In this document: one piece after another, positions 25,240 to 38,760 of the stretch
Numbering within the stretch: position 1 is the stretch's first letter
Layout of the letters: each line of letters begins with the position of its first letter
Assembly: GCA_905250075.1 (NCBI GenBank)
Contig: CAJNOP010000186.1
Coordinates: forward strand, 278,040-342,039
DNA length: 64,000 nucleotides
Origin: Rotaria sp. Silwood1
Lineage: Eukaryota > Rotifera > Eurotatoria > Philodinida > Philodinidae
Direction of reading: 5' to 3'
Position numbers and translations under genes: made by a program
The notes under the pieces: generated by a model
Databases searched by the model: none
Told to the model about the DNA's origin: nothing
Seen by the model: the letters and a program-made list of their open reading frames with translations, nothing else

Positions 25240-25938
25240 AAAATCAAGTCGTTTACAACTGTATAAACTTGTTTTAGATATTTAAAAAATGCAGCTAAAA
25301 TTATAAAATATATATAAACTTTGTTTGTTTAAAAAATTGTAATATTTTGAGACCTTCTGATATCAGTCATAATTGTTAGACAGGCACAAGAATTCCATTT
25401 TATTTTTGTTTTTATTATCTTCTTTAAATAATAAAATTATATTTCTATATGACTTATCATACTGTATGAAATTACATATATCGATTAATATGAATAGCGT
25501 ACAACAATATATATAAATATATTTGTTGTTAAATAGATATTAATAATCAAGTATTAATTTTTTTTGATACAATTAAGCAATAAATGAATGAAATCAGTAA
25601 TTATTAATATTCTTTATAGAATAAAAAAAAACTAAAACAAAAAGAAGTTTTATATGTGTCTGATGAGGATGCCTAACATGATTATATTTCAAAATATTAT
25701 AATTTATTAAATTTCATGTAGAGGTTTAAGTGAATGTTTCACATGAAAACATGATTGTAATTCATTAAATAGTGAAAGCAATAATAGTTAGTAGGAACCT
25801 AATTAAATAAAATATATCGACATATCTTAGAATTCTTTTTTATGTAATTTCGACTGTACATTAATAAAATCGCACTGCCATCGTTATGGTACATGTAGTC
25901 ATAATAATTTGGCTACGTTGGAGTTCGATGCTTCGTTA
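25240..25938. other. 3' flank of the MFS gene
   Basis: AT-rich non-coding DNA. Several AATAAA motifs (for example near 25430) could serve polyadenylation. No gene seen. Confidence 0.5.
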
Positions 25939-25946
25939 GACATTTT

Positions 25947-26317
25947 TAGGGATGCACCAATTCCGATTCCAACCAATTCCAATTCCTATTCGTCACTAGG
26001 AATTGGCGGAATTGGAATCGGAATTGATTGGAATCGGTTGGAATTGGTTGGAATCGGAATTGGAACTAATTAGAATTGGCAAGAATTGGAATTGGAATTG
26101 GTCGGAATTGGTTTTTTTAAAATCGTTGATTTCGCACATATTTCGAGAAATCGTCGATCGATCACCAATTTTTTCGGACCGATTCCAAACCAATTCCAAT
26201 TCCGACCAACTCCAATCCCAATTCTTGCAGACTCCAACCAATTCCGACCAATTCCAAATCCAATTCCGATAATTCTAGGAATTGGAATTGGTCGGAATTT
26301 GAATTGGTGCATCCCTA
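25947..26317. mobile_element. hAT-type MITE, 371 bp, filled with GGAATTGG repeats
   Basis: The ends are inverted copies of TAGGGATGCACCAATTC, a terminus style common in hAT elements. They are flanked by the perfect 8-bp duplication GACATTTT at 25939-25946 and 26318-26325. The interior consists largely of degenerate GGAATTGG / CCAATTCC units in inverted halves around a short unique core near 26110-26190. Reading frames across it on both strands are artefacts of the repeat (Ile/Gly/Asn/Trp-rich). It is unrelated at its ends to the CAGTGACG family. Confidence 0.9.
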
Positions 26318-26325
26318 GACATTTT

Positions 26326-28339
26326 ATAGATACGTTAAGAAAAAAAGTAGGCATTGATAGAATTCGTCAATATAATCCAAATCTTCTTCATCAATCGTCA
26401 GAATACGATATGTAAGAAGAAAATATTTTTTTGAGATAGTTATTGATGCTACACAGCAGAATAAAAGTAGGTAAATGAACAAATCCTTTTGTTCTTTTGT
26501 ATATAGTTGCATACTTTGAAAATAGATTTTATTATTCTTTCAGTATTAATTTAATTATCGGGTTTTTATTTGTTCCAGTCTATAGATAAAATGAAGCGAA
26601 TTGAGAAATAAAATCTCTTTCTCTCTGTCTTTTTGTCTCATTTGTTGTTCATGTTTCAGAATAAAAATGTGACTGCCGTCACAGAATTCACTGAACGTAG
26701 AAGACGATTTTATACCTCCTTTCGCTCATATAACTAATATTAATTATGAATTGGCCTTTTCATTTGACTTGTATTCAAAGGATAACTGTAAACATTTTTT
26801 GTAAATATTCTTTATATTTCTCAATACATGAATGCATAGTATTTTTCTACTCGCTTGCTCTTCATCTTTCACTGAAACTGCAATCATTTTCATACTAATC
26901 TGCATATCTTTCGCATAAATAAAAAAAACTTACACATCGATGATTTGTCCTAGGCAAATGTTCTAAAGTCTGTACGATGCATTACTCTATGTTTCTATAA
27001 CTTTCTCACAATATTTGTTTCCCAGTTTAAATATATATATATATGTACATGCGTAAGTGGTTTGTTTTTCTCCGATATTTTTTAGTATATTTCACTATCT
27101 CAATGAACTATAGTCCGATATTAGTTAAAACAAAAATAAAGCAAGGTAGATAATTGATCAAATATGAAACAATATGATTTACATATTAAATTCACAAGAA
27201 CCTTGTGAATGTAAAATATATGTCAAATATGCATAGAAGTACGAAAATAATGAATTAGCCTTTCAAAAGTGAGTGTGAAAAAACGAAGTCCTAGACATAA
27301 CTAATATTTCTTCAGTATCCAAGAATGAATACCTCTCCTTATTGACTCTTTGATTCTGGCAAAACTCATTATAATGAATCATTAGTTAGATCGACGTGGA
27401 TTTTTACAACCCCACAACGAAATGTGAGATAGAAATCAATACATAATATCAATTGATGTTGACAACAGCTTGAAAAGAAACACATCCAACAACTGCTGAC
27501 AATTTTTGATCAAACTAATTAAGCTAATGATCTTTGTTCAACGTCTATAATCATAATTATGAGAAAAGATAACTAGGGCAACAACGGAGACAAAAAGAAG
27601 CGTGAATCTTTGATAACGTTATAAAATATAAAGAAATAAAAGTAAATGGCAATTTTACCTCCGTCACATTTCAATGAAATTCCTACAGAATAAGACTTTC
27701 TCGTATCCTATACCCTAACCTACCCTATGATTTCCATGTCAGTTCAATACAAATTCTTCTTCATCATAACTCAATTTTGCTTGAACATAATGACTGCCTT
27801 CATCTAAACTAGAAAGATGTCAGAATCAGAAGAGTCTTCGAAGTTGCTTACAAGAAAACGCTGAGCAATTGAACAACACTCTAATTCTGCTCTAAACATT
27901 GTTTTGTATCTTCTTTACTCTACTCTACAGGACTCTAATTCCCATCATTATCATTGATGATATCAGCATACATACAAGAAACTTCTTGTGTTTATCGACT
28001 GTCTTATTTATAAAGGACAAACTGTTTATGCGTATTAATAAACGTTGAAGCATCACTGCGAAAAAGCAACACATGCTTGCTCTCTTTGTAATAAAGGTAA
28101 TTTCTTTTCAATAAATCCAAAAAAAAATGAAGGTTATCATGTTGTGTAATCAAATAAATGCTAGCGTTTTTTATTATTATTTAACTTTTCTCATTCGTAG
28201 TTTTGTTGTCAAGTTACATATACAAAACAAATAAATATAAGAAAACGAATTGTATATGCACTAGTATTGAAAAAATATATAACTTAGTTCTGAATATTGA
28301 TAATAATAAAAAAAAGAAATATAATAGACAGATCATCGA
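26326..28339. other. Intergenic region, no gene seen
   Basis: AT-rich spacer with a short AT microsatellite near 27032-27044. No coding region, RNA gene or repeat pair was recognised. Confidence 0.4.
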
Positions 28340-29577
28340 CTAAAAACGACGATAATTATTCGGTGTTGTAGTGTTATTTATTGCTGAATTAGCACGCGGA
28401 GCAGGTCCAGGAGTAAATTTAACAGGTGCTTTTGTTGGTCGAATTGTACTAAGTTGACCACTAAAAAAAGAAAGAAAGTAGATATAATAGTATTTGAAAG
28501 TATGATAATTTATGCATATGATGCTCAAGATTATTTGTGTCAAGATGAGAAACTTTGAAGTGTAAGCCATAGTTTTACATAGCTGCATTCAAAAAAAAAG
28601 TTTTTCTTATTATTTCATAAGACTTTCTTTCTTCATTTTTGGAAACATCTGAATTGAACTGCAAAAATAATATCAGATCAATCGCTATACTCAAATTGAC
28701 TTTTTCTACTCTTCAAAAATGAATTAAGATAATGAATTATCTTAAGTTCAGTGAGAAAATCTATATAAAGGTTGCTCAATAGAAGTAATCTGTCGAAAGA
28801 CTAAAATAGAAGTTTCTTTACATGGTATGCGTTGATATGACTTAGTGTTTAATGCTCAAACGAGGCTTCAATTCATCTATTAGAAGAAGTAATCGATCAT
28901 ATTGAATATTATATAAGACATGTTTCAACACCCTTCTTGATAAATGAAGGCCACATGAAGCTCATATTAACCTTTGTCAATAATTAGTCTTGAAATTAGT
29001 ACAATATAATGCCATTATTCACATTATAGAATGTATCAAGTAATTTTCTCTAAATGTATTCATATCGACTCATGTATTATTGATATTTGTTATATATGTA
29101 TTTCCATGAAATGTTAATTCATGGGTTATTCAAATTTAACTGTTTTCTATCTCGAATAACTTTCCTGTGATTTCTCAGTAGGAACAACATATTGAGTCTA
29201 TAGTCGACACTATAAACAAATAAGTAGAGCATCATACCGTCGAAGAATAAGTTGTAATCGTAATGCATTTCGAATAATATTTTCTGCATCTTCATGTTTC
29301 ATTAAATTTGTATCTAGTCCCTCAATAAAAGCAAGGCCATCGCCAACATGAAGTTTATTGTGTGATGGTGAATTGGATATTACCTATGTTTATAGTAAAG
29401 AACAAAGAGAGAGATGATTTGTTTGTCTTACAAAAAAAAAGACGATGAAATACAAACCTTTTTAATTGACAACGGTAATCGAAAATCAGCTCCACCTTGA
29501 AGACGAAAGCCCCAACTTTGATCTAAACTCGATCGTTCTAGTAGTACAGGTACTGTAGGCAGTAATGACAAATCCAT
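28340..29577 (-). CDS. PDZ-only protein of the ALP/Enigma (PDLIM/Zasp) type
   Basis: Exons in order of transcription: 29577-29458, 29383-29238, 28460-28340; 128 aa. Residues about 8-88 form one PDZ domain: SWGFRLQGGADFRLPLSIKK carries the carboxylate-binding loop (WGF in place of GLGF), then LHVGDGLAFIEG and HEDAENIIRNALRLQLIL. The WGFRLQGG...DF..PL pattern is that of PDLIM and Zasp/Cypher proteins, which bind alpha-actinin at Z-discs and actin bundles. After the domain come only about 40 residues rich in Pro, Thr and Asn (KAPVKFTPGPAPR), then a stop. No LIM domain follows, so this is a short form or a one-domain paralogue; a longer isoform through an alternative 3' exon is possible. Intron 28461-29237 is 777 nt. 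Confidence 0.75.
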
Positions 29578-32500
29578 TGTTTTTTTCTTTGTCTAGAACT
29601 TGGATATAATTCTTGCGGTTATATTCTACGACTATTTTCTTGTCTCCTCTTTAATAGGATGGCGCGTCGCTCAGTTGTGCATTTTCTATTAGCCTTTTCT
29701 CTTCTTATTCTTATTCTTATTCTTCTTTTTCTATTATTGCTGAAAGAAATGAGAGACCTTGTCCTTAGTCATGTCCAAATAATATTTGTAAGATCATCGT
29801 TTGTATATATGCGTCTGTACACACTAAGCGTAGCACATAATCTTCGCTGTATTATGATTATTATTTGTAATGGTACGATATATATGTATTATGGGAATGC
29901 AAGAGTAAGAAACGATGAAAACGTCAAGGAGGAGACGATGTAGATATCTATAATTTTTTTGTCCTATTTCTCTTTCTTTCTCTCTCAAATAAATATTCTG
30001 CCGAAACGAGCAGAACTATCTTACTAGTAACTTTCATACAGTATATAGTCTGATTATGAGCGTTTAATAGTAATTATGACTGTGCTTTTGATTATGTCCG
30101 CATCAAGAATATTATGCTCAGCTATTATCTAATTGAGATTTTACATTAGATATAAACTGTTAGTTGTCAATTTTATTGTTTGAGAAACATATCGTGATCA
30201 ATTAATGAAATGATAATTTCTACAGTTAGAATTAATATTTTATTGGAAACTATAGTCTATATTTGACCTGACAAAAAAGAAACATACTTAAAAGTTGACA
30301 AAAATAGTCATGTTTCTTTCGAAGAAAATATCGATTCTATAAAATGATTATCTCTGTCAACTAGATAGATCAAAAATAACCTTGATCTAAAATAGCACTC
30401 ACTGGTATCTTTCCTGTATGAAAATGAATACTTTATTTGAAGGAATACTTATCGTTTAAGAATTAACTGAATCAATGATTTTCCAATAATAAATATAAGC
30501 AAACTCAAGCATTAGCACTATTAATAAAATGTTCATAAGAACATCACAATATAATAATTTTCTTAGAATGTTTTTTTATATTGAAACTTTCGTTTTTTAA
30601 TTTATTAATTTGTCTCAATAAAAATTTTAGCATGTTCATTCAACATGTCAGCTTGAGTTTTAGAAATACAAATCATGTACATAGAGAAACAACTGACACA
30701 GCAATCAATATTTGTATATCCAGAATGTATATGTATGCGTGTTATTTGTTGTAGGCCTAAATGCCTTGTGCTTGAACATCAGTATGTGATATTGTAATAC
30801 TGTCTTTTTCCGCTTGTCCAGTTTTTATAATTGTTCATCAATCTATTTGATTGAATACGTGTACAGGCATTGATTTTAACAATAAGTTATTCCCAATAGT
30901 ATTTCTCTCGCCAAAAAATATATTAGTCCGACTTGCGTCATTGCATATTAATATCTTAAACAAATAAACGTCTATGTGCTTATTCCTTTATTACTTACAT
31001 ATTTGATTTAATCGAAAAATGCTCAATACTCTAATCGTGTTCGGATTATTTTTAATCATGATTAAGAATTTTTCAAAATTCACTAATTACTTTTAAACAT
31101 TGAAACGAGATGAATTGATAAAAATAAAATAGATACAAATAGTATTGATGTGTTCTTATCAATGATGTAAGGTCTCCAAATCAATGATATTAATCTGTTT
31201 TTATCAAGACTAGTTTTGTTTAGAATTTTTACAACAGATAACTAATGTGTATTATGTTTTATTGTGATTGTGCAAAAATTGATGGCTTCACAAGATTCTG
31301 AAACAGAAATTTTCCTAAATTTTTTTTTCTTATTTAATTCTTTGAATTTCATCAAAAGAGAAATTCATTTCGATATTTGAATTCGTTTCTGTTACACATT
31401 GCATGAGAATCAGCTATTAAAATTCATAACATAAGTGTAGCTTTACAACGAAGATAATAATCAAGATTTTCACTAAACTTCAATTTTCTTATAACAAGAA
31501 TGAGAGAATATTACAGAATGATGTTCTTCGTCCTGATAGAACAAACGATCCTTCTACGTCCAGTCTGCACAATGATCTTTTCATTACTTTTATGACAAGA
31601 ATATTGACTTGTCTATATATGAGGTACAATGTCAAATATCATGGACGTATTGCTTATACAAAAATTATTTACAATATAATCATATTAATAAATCTTATCA
31701 CATGTTATGCAGTAGATATGAAATGAACAATAAAGAAAGACACTTGGCATCTATAACATAAACAAAACAATAATAAAACAAGCATAAAAATACAGAATTC
31801 AAAATGTAATCAATATAAATAGATAGACAACAAGAAATCGAATTTTTCTTTTTATTATTTTTTCTCGAATTTCTTGTATTAACAAATAAATCATATGCTA
31901 TCAATGTGACTTGATGATAAATGTGTTTGTCTTGTAGTAAATGCCAATCTAGCTGAGCTAACCAAACTTTCTAACGAAGCATTAATCACTAGTATCACAT
32001 ATAATCTTCTAGTTACTAGTGGTTAAAATGAAACATCAGGATAAGTTTCACCACTTGACCAGAATTTCATTTGATCACGATCAATTAATTGATTAAAATA
32101 TCATATGATGATCTCTGATGATAATTTTAGTTTGTAATCATTTTATAGTGTTTGTTTCATAATAACTTTTATTACATCAATTGTCATTCAAAGACAATGA
32201 TATCCTATAGAAATTTTTACGAAAAATATGTTCTTGTGCAAAAAAAAAAATTATAAGAAAAAATAACATACAAATGATGACAAAAATTTACATGTACACA
32301 TATCGATTTGACTAGATTTAAACAAGTACTTTTCTAAATCAATTTTTACTCTCGTATGTGTGTAAGAAATAAACAAAAAAAAAGGATAAAATGAAAATAA
32401 TATTATTATTCTTATTCATACGTGTTAATACATTCATCTTATAACTATCAAGTTGATTCGATGGAGATTTCTAATCGAATACGTTCGAAAAGAATTAATG

Positions 32501-33610
32501 AAGAAATTATGTATTAGAAACAAGGTCGAAATTCTAAAACAAAAAGTAATTTGTAACTTCATCTGAAATTGTGATATATAAATAAGCATAAGACGAGACA
32601 TTTTTCAATAATGGTACAACAAATTAAGTGCTTTCCTTACTTTGTAAAGTAGTGTCCTGCACAGTTACCACATTTCGCAATCGAACCGGAACCGAAGTTA
32701 ATCAGCATCTAGCAGATACTTTCACAGTTACAATACAATTTTCACACTTTTACTTTATATGAAAAAGTCAATTGTTTAGATTATTCCACAAACAATAACA
32801 GAAGGAAGAGATTATCTTAAATTCTATGAAAACGCAATTCATTTGGTGATTGTTGATGATGTTGGAATGGAGCGCAGTATTGATGCCAAACTTGATAAAG
32901 GTGGACACATAGATGAATGTTTTTTCTAGCACGATAATATATGCTCACCTTTTTTCTTTGATAATTTATATTCATCTCCATGTATTCAGTTACTTCATCA
33001 TATAATTCATTATCATCTTTAGATTAATTCTCATTAAAAACGAATTTTTATCAGTGAAACAATATCGCTTTTCCCCTTTGTGTTCTATTCTCAAGTACAT
33101 GAAATTGCTCGATTTTCTACTCCTATGCTTTGGTGTAATGTAGCAGTTTGACAAAGTAATAATATTTTGAAACATCAAAATCTCATGAATTGCTAGTTCG
33201 GATATGAGTTCATACTCTGACCCAAACCCACGCTCCGAGCCAGATAGCAAGTACCAGATCGGGCTGGCAGCAAAACACTACTCGAAGACTTGAAATGAAT
33301 GATGCTGGATGTTAATTGAATTATCGGTTGACGACAGATGTGATATGAAATAGCATTATTTCAATAGAGGTCACTAAAAACTCATGTTTAATAGATAATT
33401 GGTTCATTGATTCCATTCTCCCGCAAACCGTATTGGATAAATGCACAGTTCTCTGTTTCGTCAATTTGTCTTTTCTTCTATGCAACTTCCAATTCTTGAC
33501 ACTTAATTCAATACATTTTAATGACAATTGACTATCTAAGTATATTTATATATCTATTTTAGATATGTTAGAAGTTCTTCTTTATATCTATTCTTATTAT
33601 TTCTCTTAAG
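29578..33610. other. Divergent intergenic region, 4 kb
   Basis: Lies between the divergent PDZ and RhoGAP genes. It is AT-rich throughout except a short richer patch near 33215-33285. No exon with family similarity, no RNA gene and no inverted-repeat element were found by reading. Confidence 0.4.
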
Positions 33611-33637
33611 CATTAACAAAAAACTAAAACAAAAGAC
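33590..33637 (+). promoter_or_regulatory. Acceptor-like site and leader of the RhoGAP gene
   Basis: A pyrimidine-rich tract ends in TTCTCTTAAG at 33610, 27 nt before the ATG at 33638. It is consistent with a trans-splice acceptor or the end of a 5'UTR intron. Confidence 0.4.
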
Positions 33638-36600
33638 ATGCGTAATTTTATAACAATTGAAGAAAAAGGTAGTGTTCGTGAATTTATTATTAGTGATCTT
33701 AATAGTATCGGTTTACGTATTGATACAAATAAACATCGTAATGTAACCATTGGTCAAACATCTCCTCATATATCTAATAATTCAAAACATCAACGTGGAA
33801 CACGTGTATTTAATGTACCTCTACATCAAATGGATACAATATCAGTACGAATAGATGATTTTGATTTGACAGTACCAATATTTTTACGATGGTGTTTTGA
33901 TTGTATACGTCGTTCAATTAAACATGAAGGTCTCTTTCGAAAATCAGGTGGTTCTCAACGTGTTAAAGAACTTATGGTAAATTCTACTACTATAATTAGT
34001 TTATTTTTGTTTGAAACAAAAATGATTCATATATTTTCTTTTTCTTCTTCTTCTTCTTCTATTTATTAGGCTCGTATGGAAGATAGTTGTTTAACACCTA
34101 GTTTAACATCATCAAATACCGTATTTGATATTTGTTCATTGTTTAAAGAATTTCTTCGTCGTCTTACATATCCATTAATAACATATCCTATACAAGATCT
34201 TTTACTTGATTGTTTTTCAATGCGTACAATATCATCAGATAAAAAACTTGATATTTATATTAATATTCTTTTACTTTTACCTGATGAACATTTACATGCA
34301 CTTATTTATATTTTACGTTTTTTATATGAAATAACATTAAATGAACGTGATAATAAAATGAATGCTAAAAATTTAGCTATTTGTGTTGGTCCTGGTATAA
34401 TGCGTACATCAATTGATGGTAAAATAAATATTATGACGGAACAATGTGCAACAAATGTTAGTGATATTGTTGAAATATTAATTATAAATGCAACAAAAAT
34501 TGGTTATGTAACTGATTCAATATATGAACGTTCACAAATGCTTTTAGAAATGAGACAAAAAGAAATTGTACAAAATAGTGATGATAGTTTTGCTATTGAA
34601 AATGGAATAAGAAATGGTATTGGTGGTGGTAAAATAAATGAACAAATTAATGCAAAAAAACGACGAAGTGGTTCTGTTAAAGGTATTTCGATAAGATCTA
34701 TAGTTATTTTTTTTAATAAAATCTTTATTATAGAGTTTCTTGTTCATATGACTAATCGACTTCGTCGTCGATCTGGTTCAAATAATGATAGTCGTGATCA
34801 AACAAATGCATTTCTAGATCGAAGTGGTAAATTATCATCATCTCATACACGTGAACATCGTTATCGTTATCAACAAAATAGTACTAATGGACATTGTTTA
34901 TCAGCATCAACAACTTCAACTACAACAACAAAACGAAAATCAAGTGATGATCCAAATGGTGGTAATTCAAAACGAGGGTAAAAGAAACAAACTTATTAGT
35001 TCGAATTCATTGATACTAATTAGAATTTAGAATGATTGCGGAAAAATGAATGAGCTTCATGATATTTTTTTTTTGAATATGTTTGACATTTTGAATGAAA
35101 ATTTTCTATAAGATAGACTTAAAATATGTATTCGCATCATTATTTTTGTATTTGTTTTGGCTTATTAAATAATTGTTATAATGTTTTGAAGTGTTATATT
35201 TCATACAAAAAAAAATATACTCGAACTAATGTCATATGACTATAAATCGATTGAAAAGAAGTCTATTGGATGGATACGAAAATTTAAATGAAAGAGATTT
35301 TCTCTTATTACTTTAACCTGATCAAGAGCAATAAAGTATTTAAATATAATTGAGTTCATCTGTCGTACATAAGATATTGATTGAAGAAAACTATTGTTCA
35401 TGACTCTGAAATCAAGCTTTTTAATGTCAGACCTCAATTTGATGCTTAACAATTGTTAGAAATACATGATCACATGATTTGTGGAAAAAAATTTTCAATA
35501 GAGAAAATACTTCGAAGGCACATTTATTGTACTGCATCCGTTATAAGAATCATTGACAAAGGAAATAACTTGTGATCCCGAATTTGCAGCTAGGCGTGTG
35601 ACAATTCTCACTTGTATGAACGCTTTGTTTTTTAGAATTAGACTTTTTCACTCTTGTCGAATATGTGATTAGAGTTTGTTTTTTTTTGCTGTAGTAAGAT
35701 TGTACAAATTAAAATCATAAGAAATGCAAAATAGTTTTTAATTATTTAAATTTCTTGAAATCAAATAGGAAAAAAAAAATTTTCTTTTTGTTATTAGGAA
35801 AACAAAAACATCATCACAAGAAAAAATTTCATTACCTAATACAAATCGTTTTACAAGTCCAATAACAGCATTTCGACGAAAAAAGAAAACATCAAATCAT
35901 AATAATGATCCTGGTATATTTCTTAATATTATCTATATTATATATTTTTCTCTGTAAATCAATATTAAGGTTTTCCTTTCAAAATTGAACATTCACATTT
36001 ACCACAATTACTTCATTTTACTGATGAAGTTCCTGTACGTTTTATGAATACAATTGTTAATCCAACATCATCATCAACAACAACATCATCATCATCATTA
36101 TCAACAACAACTCCAGGTGGTTCAATGACAACATTAACAACATCAATGATGAGTAATGTTTCACTTGCACATGGTATTCTTCAACCATTATCAAACATAC
36201 CATCTGAAACACCACCAACATTACTTCCAAATCTAGCACCGATATCTTGTAATAATAAATCACTTGATACAAAAAAGTAGATAAATTAAAAATACAAACA
36301 AATCAATTCTTTGATTAATTTCTTTTTCTTTTTAGACTTAATCTATTAGATTCATGGAAATGGTCAAAACCGACTCGTGTTAGTATTATAATCAACAAAG
36401 AAGATACACTAGATTATTTGTTTGTTTTTAGAAAGTCGAACGAAAACCTCTTATAGCTATTCATGCTCCTATGTTAACAACATCAACAATTAATTCATCA
36501 TCATTTACTGAATCATCTCCATCACCAATTAAACCAACAGATAATTCAATACAAATATCAACACAACAAATAGGTGGAACATCATTACTTATGCATTCTA

Positions 36601-38760
36601 GTTTTGGTATACATCGTTGTCATTCTGATGATGTTACAAATACATCATATACAACAACAACATTTCGTCCACGTCGTTCAATATCATCAAGTAGTGGTCA
36701 ACAACAAACACGTCATATTGTTTGTATACATAATAATTATTCACATTCATTATCAAGTCAACAACAAATAATAAATGATGATGATAATAATAATCAACAA
36801 ATAAAACATATAAATCATAATTTATCACAAGAACATGAAGATGATTCATTTGATGATGATGATATTTCTAATGAACTTAATTTAGCTGTTGTTGTTGGTA
36901 ATGAAGATATTCAATCATTAAAAGAATATACAAATGAACAAATAAATAATGAAAATGGTTCACTTGATGTTGCATTTATTGATGAAACAGATTTAGAACG
37001 AAATATAAGTCATAATAAACCAATTTATGATAATAATGATCAAATATTAATACAATCTAATAATATAAATATTGAATTAATAAATATAAAAAATCATGAA
37101 AATAAAATTTTATCACAAACAATAATAAATGAAAATAATATATCAATTTTAGTTGAAAAAACATTAAATAAAGATACTGAACTTGATGATATTTTACGAC
37201 AAAATGAAAATCGTTGTATTCGATTAACAGATTCAGATGTATGTTCAAAAAATTTCTTAGAAATATTAAGAAATATTTCATTTTATATTTATTAGGATGA
37301 AGATTATGAAAATTTTCATATTAAAAAAACATCAGTATCAAATACAAATACTAGTAAGATTATATATATATATATTGTAACTCATAAATATAGATGAAAA
37401 CAAACAAAACTCAATATCTTCGGTCTAGAGTCTATGATAATTCTTCTCATTGTAAGCCCTAGAACTCAAAAAACGGAAGAAGCTAATGATGCGCTTGCTA
37501 ACTTATCATTATAAAGTTCTTTAATGTAAATAATTTACATAATGATTGCTTGATTATATCATAAGTGCTTTTCCTTCTTGAGTTATAGAATTCATAACGA
37601 GAAAATTATCATACTTTGCAATTCTGTTTCAATTCAAGCGAATTAAGTCAGACTAGTCTTGTGTATTCTACGTTTCTTATACAACCACATATATTAATAT
37701 GAACTTTTAAAAAATGGTTGAGATCAGAAGAGTGTTTTTAACTAGTCGTTTGAATATTGCTACTTGAAAACATTATTTATTGACGGTTTACTTATGAATA
37801 ATAACTTTGAAGAATCTTCTATCATTGAAGGAAAAAATAGCCTGAAGATATTGAATATATTTATCATCTGTTCATTCAGTATAGTAATTATTTCTTTTTT
37901 TTTTTTTTCGTTTGTTCTTGTGTTACAGATGATATGAAATTAACAACACCAAAAATACCAGTTCGTCTTTCTTCATCAATATCAAATTTAGTTTCATCTT
38001 CTGACAATATTCTTCCATCATCAATATCTAAAGAACGTTCACATTCATGTTCAATAACTCAAGCATCTAATGGTTTCTTGCATACATTAAATACTAAATC
38101 GACATCATTAAATCTTGAAGAGAATGATGAGGTAAACAAATATACCTAATTCACTTTCTTTTGTGTGTAAAATTCGAAGTTTTTTTTCTTCTTTTTGTTG
38201 GACAATAATTCATTTCTTCTCCTTTTTTTTTTGTTTAATCTATATTTAATAAAATGTAAAAAATATCGTTTTTCCTAGACAATGAAAAAAAAAAACAATT
38301 TTTCATTTATTTTTGTGTGTACCTTGTTTAGAATGTTAGTCTACACAATAGTGGTCGAGAAAGTATTCTTATACTTAAAGATAAACTAGCTGGTTGTGTA
38401 CACAAACAAGTACATGCATTTGAACAATATTCATCAGAAAAAATACATAATCAATCGATTACACCATCAGTAACCTTGAAATTATCATCAAAAGAAAGAA
38501 ATGAAGATAATAGAAGTAGATTTACTATTCCATTAATGAATATACCTGAACAACGTATTATTGAAGAAGCATTAATAAATGGTAATAAAATTGTTTTATC
38601 AGGAACTAGAACTGATCATGTAGGACGTTCAGTAAAACGTTTACAAAATAGTTCAATACGACGATGGAAAAAACGAACAAAAGAATTAGAAAAATGTCAT
38701 CAATCATCTACACCATATCGTTTATTAAATAAGAAGAAAATTGAAAACAAAAAACTATAA
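33638..38760 (+). CDS. Rho GTPase-activating protein, ARHGAP11-like
   Basis: Exons 33638-33976, 34070-34682, 34734-34977, 35798-35913, 35970-36276, 36336-36378, 36432-37238, 37296-37353, 37929-38131, 38332-38760; 1052 aa. The RhoGAP domain covers about residues 60-250: it opens with FNVPLHQMD, has the arginine finger at Arg101 (EGLFRKSGG) and the conserved NLAICVGPGIM. It should switch off a Rho-family GTPase. A N-terminal domain of this size, the VFNVPLH start and a long low-complexity C-terminal tail with a basic cluster near the end (GRSVKRLQNSSIRRWKKR) resemble ARHGAP11A, a nuclear and mitotic RhoGAP, but the tail cannot be aligned by eye. The tail is Ser/Thr/Asn-rich with acidic runs. 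Intron 34683-34733 is 51 nt and open in frame, so its retention would insert 17 residues. The antisense frames over the low-complexity exons are shadows. Confidence 0.82.

Noticed and set aside
25996-26415. Four overlapping reading frames on both strands, rich in Ile, Gly, Asn and Trp
   Set aside because: They are translations of the GGAATTGG repeats inside the 371-bp MITE; composition and overlap show they are not genes.
29659-29943. 94-codon + strand frame starting with a hydrophobic stretch, like a signal peptide
   Set aside because: It lies in the 5' flank of the PDZ gene; the Leu/Ile run comes from a TTCTTATTCTTATTC simple repeat, and nothing else supports it.
36057-37281. Several minus-strand frames opposite the RhoGAP tail
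   Set aside because: Antisense of low-complexity Asn/Ser/Asp codons, with no motif; the sense exons are continuous and in frame.
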